Below the pieces are notes generated by a model. It saw only the letters and a program-made list of their open reading frames with translations, was not told the DNA's origin and searched no databases. Position numbers and translations under genes: made by a program. This document shows, one piece after another, positions 1 to 5,326 of a stretch of DNA of 5,326 nt. Source of the DNA: a bacterium (GTDB lineage Bacteria > Ratteibacteria > UBA8468 > B48-G9 > JAFGKM01); NCBI GenBank assembly GCA_035371905.1, contig DAORXQ010000104.1, forward strand, positions 1-5,326, read 5' to 3'. The stretch's first letter is position 1, and each line of letters starts with the position of its first letter.

Positions 1-88
1 CAAGGGCAGGAAGTAACATCCCTGCAAGTATCGCTATTATCGCAACTACAACAAGCAATTCTATAAGAGTAAACCCTCTTTTTTCCAT
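1..88 (-). CDS. Prepilin-type N-terminal cleavage/methylation domain protein (5' part only)
   Basis: Only the first 29 codons are in the window; the gene continues past the left edge. The peptide begins MEKRGFTLIELL and runs into a continuous hydrophobic helix ending GMLLPAL. This is the class III signal of type IV pilins and type II secretion pseudopilins. A short basic leader (K3, R4) ends in G5, where the prepilin peptidase PilD would cut before F6; F6 would then be N-methylated, and E10 is the conserved Glu5 of the mature protein. The leader is only five residues long. The LLPAL ending is typical of the large prepilin-like families (DUF1559 and relatives) of planctomycete- and lentisphaera-type bacteria, but the diagnostic C-terminal region is missing, so the subfamily is unknown. 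The start is fixed by a strong Shine-Dalgarno sequence just upstream. The gene begins 21 nt after the stop of the large secreted protein, suggesting cotranscription. The product would sit in the inner membrane or in a pseudopilus-like fibre. Confidence 0.9.
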   Translation of the reverse strand, partial: MEKRGFTLIELLVVVAIIAILAGMLLPAL

Positions 89-93
89 TTCTT

Positions 94-103
94 CACCTCC
101 TTT
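94..103 (-). promoter_or_regulatory. Shine-Dalgarno site of the prepilin-like gene
   Basis: The minus strand reads AAAGGAGGTG, a near-perfect match to the 16S rRNA anti-SD, with 5 nt between it and the ATG at 88..86. It occupies about half of the 21-nt gap after the stop of the large upstream gene. That gives the third gene its own strong translation start rather than reliance on coupling by overlap. Confidence 0.85.
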
Positions 104-109
104 CAAATT

Positions 110-3100
110 TTATTTTACCTTGAACTTAAATACTTTTTCAATACCTGAATTAACATCTCTTACATAAAGTTGATAATCTCCTTTTTCTTCATTTAACGAA
201 AGTGGTATTAAATATTTCAATTCTCCTTTTTCTGCAACAAGATTTTTATTGTATGCTTCCTTATTTTTTCCATCCTTGTAAATCTCTATTCTTAATACAT
301 GTTTTCCTGCTTTTCCTGTATCTGTTCTTACTTTAAGATTAATTTGTATATTATCTCCTTGTGTATATTCTGTTTTTAAGTTTCCATCAATTCCAACAAC
401 TTTGTAAGGCAAAATTGAATATACCTTAACATTTCCTGGTTTTAAAATATCTTCAAAATTATCTGTATTTCCAACATATTTTTTATTTCTTAAATCATAT
501 ATGTGTGCTTTTTTCTCTGTTTTTATTTTCACTTTTGTTTCTTTTATTATTTCTGGCATATATGCAAAATAAATGTTTTCTCCATCTTTATAATATAATC
601 TTTCACCTAAATTTACTGGTTTTTCTCCTTCATATATTTCAACTCTCTTTTTCAAACCGGCATTTTCAAGGATTTTCTCAAATATACTCTGTACTGTTAA
701 TACATAATCCCTTTCTCCTTTTTCCTCTTCTATAACCTCACCTGCAACACCTCTACCTTTCATTCCAGCATAGTCAGAAATTTCAAGATTTAGATATATA
801 CCCTTCCCTTTTCCATAATTGTTAAATATTAAAGCAGGTGTCCCATCTTCAAAAACAGCCATATTTTTTCCAGTTGTTGTTTTTACACCTGTTTCTGCAA
901 TATTCATCTCAAGTTCCTTTTCTCCAAAAATGCTTTCTTTTAAAAATTTAATCTTCATTTTTCTTTTTATAAATTCTGCACTGCTCCTATCTATTCCAAA
1001 AACTTCATCTAAAGGCCCTTTTTTCCCATAAATCTTTCCATGTTCATCTCTTACTCCAGGTTGATAATCAGCAATAACAATTCCTCCACTTTTTACAAAA
1101 TCTTTTATTGCATCAATTTCTCCTTTTGAAAGACATATCGTATTTGGTAGAATTAGAAGTTTAAAGTTTTTAAGTTCTCCATTTTTAATCTGCTCATAAG
1201 AAAGTGTTCTGTGCTGATATCCAAGGTTCTCAATTAATGTTTTCTGACTGTATAAGTTTCCTGTTCTTGGTAATCCAAGGACCTGTGAAGCAAGAATTGA
1301 AGAGTGAGAATAAGGAAAGCATATACCATCATCACTGAATTCTGTCTCTATAAAAAGTTTACCAATACCCTTCTTTATATCTGAAAATTCATCTTTTGAA
1401 AGGTCATTATAGCCACCATGAACTGTCTGGTCAGGTGAAAGAATTCCTTGATGATGGGTTCCTGCATTCCATAAAATATAATAAAAAGCCCAGTGTCCTC
1501 CATGCAGTAAACTCCTCCATGAATGAAATCTATGTCCTGGTGTTGCTTTTTCCACTCCATACCCACCATATTGACCTGAAATAACTCCAAATGATGAAAA
1601 CCATTCTTCAAGCATGCCATTATATCTTCCTGTAACAGGTGTATATTTTGATATTAACCAGAAATCTTGAGGTATTGTCAAACTTGGCTGATATATTCCA
1701 TGCTGACCAACTACTCCTCTTGGATTTCCTTCTTTTACTGCCTCTGCTGGAACTTTATAATAATATTCAATAATCGCCCATCCAATAAATATCCTCCAGT
1801 CAAGATACTGTGAAATATTATTCATATCCTTTATCTCCGAAATTCTTATAGGCATAACCTCATTCCAGTCCTTGTAATTTGTTTCCCATTGTTTATTAAG
1901 TGCATCAATTGATTTATAATTTTCTTTTAACCATTCTCTAAACTTATTTATTGTCCTCTCTGACCAGTCATAGTCACCTTGCATATCCCTTTCGTCATCA
2001 AGATGTATATAATCTGCTCCTCCCCATTCAGAATATCCTTTTGCTAAATTTCTCATTCTCTCTTTAAATTTAGTAATTTCTTCATCTGATGGAACAAGTG
2101 GTGGGTCATAGGTTAAATTTTTTGTATCTGCTTTTCTATTTCCAAAGTATCCGCCTTTTAAACTGCAGGAAAAAGGTGGTCCCATTAATAAATGGTGTGT
2201 TTTATAGGCAACATACCTTTCACCTTTACCTTCTCCATATGAATAAACATAATCAATACCTGCTTCTTTAAGTTTATCACCCGCTATTATTATTTTTAAT
2301 GGGTCTGGTTCAAGATTTCCCCAGCAGGCAAGATAAAAATCATCATATAAAGGCATTCTATCAGGATATATAAAGAAAATGTGTCTATCCTTTGTAATAC
2401 TTAAATCTTTATCTAAAAGAGAAACTCTTAATTCATGCCAGATATCAAGAATTTTACCCTTATCTATACTTAAAGATACTTCATTTTTCCCTGGATTTAC
2501 TTCTATATTCTTCTGTTCTTTATAAACAACTCTGTTATATGCATCCACAACTTCAATATCAAGTTTTAAATTTTTCTTTTCTCCTTTGTTTTCAATAGTA
2601 ATAATCCCTTTTATTTCTTCATTACTTCTGTATGCTGATGTATCTCTGTCCATTTTTACTGTTAATGTTATATCTTTTTTTACATCAAACTTACAACTTG
2701 CCCATTCCAAAATCCTTCCTTTTGTATCTTTCAAAATCAAATCAGCAATATGAACTTTATCTGTAAGTGATTTTTCTATCTTCAATTCAATCTTGTTTTC
2801 TCCTGATGCTAACTTTATTTTTCCATTTTTTTCTTCCTCTACCTCATAAAATCCATTATAAACTTTCAAATTATAAGTTGTCTCTATATCTCTTCCTGTT
2901 TGATTATTTATCACAAATTCTATTTTTTCTGGACTTCCTTTTATCTCTTTTGCAGTTATTCCTGATTCTCTTTTACTTGCCCATATTATACTTCTTGAAA
3001 ATAACCCAAATCCATATTCCCATCCAGGTATCCACATCCATCTCCCTTCTGCCTGCCAGTCGCCTAAACTTGGACTGACTGTTTCATATCCCCTTCCTGG

Positions 3101-4882
3101 ATTTCCCTGAATAACTACAACCCTGCCATTTCCAAGTTCAAATAACCATACTTTTGGCATCCTGTATGGAATACCAACTGTTATCCACTTTGAATCTATT
3201 TCTTTGCCATTCTCTCTTAAGTATTTATCTAATGTTCCATATATCTGCTTGTTGGTTAAATCGCCAAGTATAACTGCTCCTTTACCCTTTTTTATAAATG
3301 AAAATATGCTATCCTGAATATATTGTGGAATACCTTCGTCCCAGTGTAGCCCAGCAAAAAATATAACATCATAATTTTTTTCATTTAATAGTTTAAGAAG
3401 TTTCTTTAATGTGTTTTGTGTATATGGATATTTTTTTGCTTCATCAAAAGCGAATGAACAGCAATCAAAATCTATATCACATCTCTGCCATATTTCTCTC
3501 CAGTATCCAACTGAATTATCACTCCTGTTTACAAATAAAACATTCATCTTTCCATTACACCAGGGCTTTGCCCATTTTGTATGAGGTGTTTCAACTTTTA
3601 AATCAACTTCTTCATACCAGGAAGGAAGTGGTGGATTTATGATTTGATAACCATAATATTTCTCTCCTATTTGTGGTTCTGGTTTCCTCTTCATAAAATA
3701 TGTATATGAAGAATCTCCTACTTTTACCGGTTTTTCTCCTTCAAGTATATTATTTTTCTCATCTTTTATTCTCACTTTTACAACATATGTACAATCCTTC
3801 TTTTCAAATAGAAGTGGAAATTGAAAACTCGTACCTTTTATTTTATCCAGTTGTAATTCTTTACTTCCTATAATCGTTTCTTTTTCTTCAGGCAATATCC
3901 TGTATCCATATTCAACTTTTATTTTTCCACCATAAGGACCTGAAATATAAACTTTAACAGGAACTTCTTTACCTGCCTGTATCTCTTTCTTTGAAATAAA
4001 ATTACCTATACCTGATTCACTACCAACTGTTATTCCTAATGTATAATTCTCATCTGCTGCTTCAATACTCTCTATATTCTCAACAGGATAAATTATATAT
4101 CTTGTTGACCATATCTCTCCAGGTCTTAAATTCTGTTTTCTATAAGGCCATTGAATACATGCACCCTTTCCTTTCGATAACCAACATTCAATTGCATCAA
4201 GATATTTCCAGTCCATTACAAATATTAGCCCGAGTTTGCTCTGAACACTTATAAAACCAGTAAAATTTGAAGTCGGTTCCTGAGAACCAACAGGAGCACT
4301 AAAAGTTCTTACTTGACTGTCAAAATCATTTATTACTCCAAGGTCATCTGGAACAAAATACCAACTATCTTCATTCTCTATCCATGCCCAATGTCCTACC
4401 ATAAGTGTAAATGGTAATGCTTCTTTTGAGTTATTTTTTACATTTATGGAAACATTTATAATCGGTGAATTCTGATTTAATTTGTAGGTCCTTTCTATCA
4501 AAACATCTTTATAAGAAGCATATTTACCAACCCCTGGTAAATTAGCATAAAATTTTATTTCACATATATCAGGACCTTTTTTTATTATTTCTGCATTATA
4601 GGAATGGTTACAATAATAAAGTTTACTTCCAACCATATCTCCAAGTTCAATCTGATGGTCCTGAAACCAAGCAGATGTTGTACTTATAATTTTATTTGCT
4701 GGTTTATATAATACTTCTTTTGCTTTTGCTCCTTCCTGTGGGGTAAATGTAATCCTGTAATATTCATTTTCCATTATCAGAACATCATCTTTCCCGTCTC
4801 CATCTGTATCTTTAAAATATGCATCTGTACCTGCAAAAATTGTAAAACTTAAAAATACCAGAAACATTAAAACCTTCTTCAT
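110..4882 (-). CDS. Secreted multidomain protein with GH42-like (beta-galactosidase-type) TIM barrel
   Basis: This complete 1590-residue protein is probably an extracellular or periplasmic glycoside hydrolase or glycan-binding relative of GH42; no substrate can be read from the sequence. A signal peptide covers about residues 1-17/21 (MKK, hydrophobic core, then FAGTDA), followed by a calcium-type loop DTDGDGKDD (25-33). Approximate domains are: galactose-mutarotase-like beta-sandwich 35-270; Ig-like 280-395; flavodoxin/GATase-like 446-635; two Ig-like 640-735 and 736-840; GH42-like barrel 843-1190; second GATase-like domain resembling the GH42 trimerisation domain 1205-1395; C-terminal beta domain 1412-1490; Ig-like 1493-1590. 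The best family evidence is FREWLKENYKSIDALNKQW (981-999), which closely follows the GH42 stretch after the acid/base. GH42 enzymes are usually 650-700 residues, so this is more than twice as long. The ATG is supported by an SD at 6 nt spacing and by the signal peptide. There are 14 cysteines, which could form disulfides after export. No LPxTG motif, C-terminal membrane anchor, dockerin pair or SLH domain is visible. The GH42-like assignment is fairly safe; enzymatic activity is uncertain. Confidence 0.8.
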   Translation of the reverse strand: MKKVLMFLVFLSFTIFAGTDAYFKDTDGDGKDDVLIMENEYYRITFTPQEGAKAKEVLYKPANKIISTTSAWFQDHQIELGDMVGSKLYYCNHSYNAEIIKKGPDICEIKFYANLPGVGKYASYKDVLIERTYKLNQNSPIINVSINVKNNSKEALPFTLMVGHWAWIENEDSWYFVPDDLGVINDFDSQVRTFSAPVGSQEPTSNFTGFISVQSKLGLIFVMDWKYLDAIECWLSKGKGACIQWPYRKQNLRPGEIWSTRYIIYPVENIESIEAADENYTLGITVGSESGIGNFISKKEIQAGKEVPVKVYISGPYGGKIKVEYGYRILPEEKETIIGSKELQLDKIKGTSFQFPLLFEKKDCTYVVKVRIKDEKNNILEGEKPVKVGDSSYTYFMKRKPEPQIGEKYYGYQIINPPLPSWYEEVDLKVETPHTKWAKPWCNGKMNVLFVNRSDNSVGYWREIWQRCDIDFDCCSFAFDEAKKYPYTQNTLKKLLKLLNEKNYDVIFFAGLHWDEGIPQYIQDSIFSFIKKGKGAVILGDLTNKQIYGTLDKYLRENGKEIDSKWITVGIPYRMPKVWLFELGNGRVVVIQGNPGRGYETVSPSLGDWQAEGRWMWIPGWEYGFGLFSRSIIWASKRESGITAKEIKGSPEKIEFVINNQTGRDIETTYNLKVYNGFYEVEEEKNGKIKLASGENKIELKIEKSLTDKVHIADLILKDTKGRILEWASCKFDVKKDITLTVKMDRDTSAYRSNEEIKGIITIENKGEKKNLKLDIEVVDAYNRVVYKEQKNIEVNPGKNEVSLSIDKGKILDIWHELRVSLLDKDLSITKDRHIFFIYPDRMPLYDDFYLACWGNLEPDPLKIIIAGDKLKEAGIDYVYSYGEGKGERYVAYKTHHLLMGPPFSCSLKGGYFGNRKADTKNLTYDPPLVPSDEEITKFKERMRNLAKGYSEWGGADYIHLDDERDMQGDYDWSERTINKFREWLKENYKSIDALNKQWETNYKDWNEVMPIRISEIKDMNNISQYLDWRIFIGWAIIEYYYKVPAEAVKEGNPRGVVGQHGIYQPSLTIPQDFWLISKYTPVTGRYNGMLEEWFSSFGVISGQYGGYGVEKATPGHRFHSWRSLLHGGHWAFYYILWNAGTHHQGILSPDQTVHGGYNDLSKDEFSDIKKGIGKLFIETEFSDDGICFPYSHSSILASQVLGLPRTGNLYSQKTLIENLGYQHRTLSYEQIKNGELKNFKLLILPNTICLSKGEIDAIKDFVKSGGIVIADYQPGVRDEHGKIYGKKGPLDEVFGIDRSSAEFIKRKMKIKFLKESIFGEKELEMNIAETGVKTTTGKNMAVFEDGTPALIFNNYGKGKGIYLNLEISDYAGMKGRGVAGEVIEEEKGERDYVLTVQSIFEKILENAGLKKRVEIYEGEKPVNLGERLYYKDGENIYFAYMPEIIKETKVKIKTEKKAHIYDLRNKKYVGNTDNFEDILKPGNVKVYSILPYKVVGIDGNLKTEYTQGDNIQINLKVRTDTGKAGKHVLRIEIYKDGKNKEAYNKNLVAEKGELKYLIPLSLNEEKGDYQLYVRDVNSGIEKVFKFKVK
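1313..2356 (-). other. GH42-like TIM-barrel domain within the 1590-residue protein (residues ~843-1190)
   Basis: Barrel strands can be placed by pattern. Strand 1 is near LACWG (851-855), strand 2 near IDYVYSYG (876-883), strand 4 is YIHLDDE (958-964), strand 5 GVVGQHG (1056-1062), strand 6 VTGRYNG (1083-1089), strand 7 GVISGQYGG (1099-1107) and strand 8 WAFYYILWN (1131-1139). E964 (codon at 1991..1993) sits where clan GH-A enzymes carry the acid/base, followed by a GH42-like FREWL...ALNKQW helix. After strand 7 comes PGHRFHSWRSLLHGG, which parallels the GH42 segment before strand 8 (PG..R..SW.....HG). A Trp in strand 8 (W1138) fits the substrate-site aromatic residue of the clan. The usual Asn before the acid/base is Asp963, and no Glu is visible at the end of strand 7. 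Domain limits are estimates. Confidence 0.65.
4820..4882 (-). other. Signal peptide of the 1590-residue protein
   Basis: Residues 1-21 show the Sec pattern: MKK as the charged start, a hydrophobic core VLMFLVFLSFTIF, then small residues. Cleavage after A17 (TIFA/GT) or A21 (TDA/YF) is plausible. There is no Cys at +1, so it is not a lipoprotein signal. No twin-arginine motif is present. Confidence 0.8.
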
Positions 4883-4887
4883 TCTAT

Positions 4888-4895
4888 CCCTCCTT
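4888..4895 (-). promoter_or_regulatory. Shine-Dalgarno site of the 1590-residue protein gene
   Basis: The minus strand reads AAGGAGGG, leaving 5-6 nt before the ATG at 4882..4880. It begins about two bases after the TAA of the upstream beta-helix gene (4899..4897), so it fills the 14-nt gap. This spacing fixes the ATG as the start and argues for cotranscription with the beta-helix gene. Confidence 0.85.
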
Positions 4896-4896
4896 T

Positions 4897-5326
4897 TTAT
4901 TTTTCATCTTTTTTTTCTTCCTCCGGTAAAACAATTTTATCCGCTTTATTATTTTTACATACTGTATTTTTTCCAACGATTATAATATCTGCTTTTAAAT
5001 GTCCTGATAATTCATTATACTCAATTATATTAAAATCTGCAGAAGTTGGTTTATCCCTGTACATTCCATTCTTTTCTTCAATTCCAATATGTTGTGTTTT
5101 TTCATTCTGAGTGTCTCTTATTTTATTCCCCTTTATTGTATAGTTCATTGCATCCTCTGAAGAAGCATAAAGCATAATTCCTGGAAATTTTCCGGGTTGT
5201 GACTTTGAGTTGTTTTCAATTATATTGTTTACTATTACATTATTTGATTTCTTCCCTCCATTTATCTCAATTCCAGCACCTCCATTTTCAAAGATGTGAT
5301 TATTTTCTATTAAATTATTTGTATCT
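4897..5326 (-). CDS. Right-handed parallel beta-helix repeat protein (C-terminal part)
   Basis: The reading frame is open to the right edge, so only the last 142 residues are present. The Met at codon 5175..5173 is internal, because repeat units continue upstream of it. The sequence shows the asparagine ladder of parallel beta-helix (PbH1) proteins: NNLIENNHIFENGGAGIEI, then NNVIVNNIIENN, YTIKGNKIRDT, FNIIEYNELSGH and IIIVGKNTVCKNN. These alternate short hydrophobic strands with Asn turns, at roughly 20-35 residues per coil where loops intervene. The protein ends in a Lys/Glu-rich tail (LPEEEKKDEK) with no visible membrane anchor. This fold is common in polysaccharide lyases, rhamnogalacturonase- or alginate-epimerase-like enzymes, NosD/disaggregatase-related proteins and surface proteins. 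The catalytic face and any signal peptide lie outside the window, so the function is open. The stop is 14 nt before the GH42-like gene, implying cotranscription and probably the same extracellular glycan process. Confidence 0.85.
   Translation of the reverse strand, partial: DTNNLIENNHIFENGGAGIEINGGKKSNNVIVNNIIENNSKSQPGKFPGIMLYASSEDAMNYTIKGNKIRDTQNEKTQHIGIEEKNGMYRDKPTSADFNIIEYNELSGHLKADIIIVGKNTVCKNNKADKIVLPEEEKKDEK

Noticed and set aside
89..109. Possible terminator or promoter between the large gene and the prepilin-like gene
   Set aside because: The gap is only 21 nt, is largely taken up by the Shine-Dalgarno site, and contains no inverted repeat followed by a T-run on the minus strand and no room for a -35/-10 pair.
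1375..1620. Minus-strand open frame of 81 codons
   Set aside because: It is in another frame inside the barrel-coding part of the large gene, whose own frame shows clear GH42-like motifs across the same bases. It has no independent support.
2767..3078. Plus-strand open frame of 103 codons, along with similar plus-strand frames at 505-735, 819-1031, 1396-1584, 2089-2271, 3409-3642 and 4039-4254
   Set aside because: All lie antisense inside the 1590-residue gene. Their products are low-complexity Leu/Phe/Ser/Ile strings, expected from reading a purine-rich coding strand backwards. None has a recognisable domain or a convincing ribosome binding site.
618..3743. Exact 15-nt repeat (ggtttttctccttca) at 618-632 and 3729-3743, encoding part of the shared peptide EGEKPVxxG (residues 381-389 and 1418-1426)
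   Set aside because: The match is short, low in complexity and in frame within coding sequence. The flanking residues do not align well, so it is not convincing as a duplicated domain or a recombination repeat.
5173..5175. ATG that could be taken as the start of a 92-residue protein
   Set aside because: The frame stays open for another 50 codons to the window edge, and those codons encode the same Asn-ladder repeats (NNLIENNHIFENGG and onward). The Met is internal to a longer beta-helix protein.

Overview
The window is a compact, fully minus-strand gene cluster from an AT-rich bacterium. In transcription order (high to low coordinates) it holds three genes: (i) the C-terminal 142 residues of a right-handed parallel beta-helix protein, running off the right edge; (ii) a complete 1590-residue secreted multidomain protein built around a glycoside hydrolase family 42 (GH42)-like TIM barrel; and (iii) the first 29 residues of a type IV prepilin/pseudopilin-like protein, running off the left edge. 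The gaps are only 14 and 21 nt, and each is mostly filled by a strong Shine-Dalgarno sequence for the next gene, so I read this as one operon. No promoter, terminator, RNA gene, mobile element, CRISPR array or stretch of non-coding DNA over 25 nt is visible. The operon's promoter must lie beyond position 5326, or inside upstream coding sequence.

The central protein starts with a signal peptide and a DxDGDGxxD-type calcium-binding loop. A galactose-mutarotase-like beta-sandwich follows, then an Ig-like domain, a first flavodoxin/GATase-like domain, two Ig-like domains, the GH42-like barrel, a second GATase-like domain resembling the GH42 trimerisation domain, a C-terminal beta domain and a final Ig-like domain. 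Fold assignments come from reading motifs and predicted strand/helix rhythm, not from a search. The likely theme is extracellular polysaccharide recognition or breakdown, because parallel beta-helix proteins are commonly polysaccharide lyases, hydrolases or binding proteins and GH42 enzymes are beta-galactosidases. The barrel departs from the usual GH42 catalytic signature (Asp-Glu instead of Asn-Glu after strand 4, and no Glu where strand 7 should end), so activity on a standard substrate should not be assumed.

Organism: the prepilin N-terminus ending in GMLLPAL beside secreted carbohydrate-active proteins recalls the many such genes in Lentisphaerota, Planctomycetota, Omnitrophota and related uncultured lineages. 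The low GC content, Lys/Glu/Ile-rich proteins, purine-rich sense strand and AGA/AGG arginine codons at every site I checked would also fit a thermophilic member of such a lineage. The taxonomic placement is inference with low confidence.
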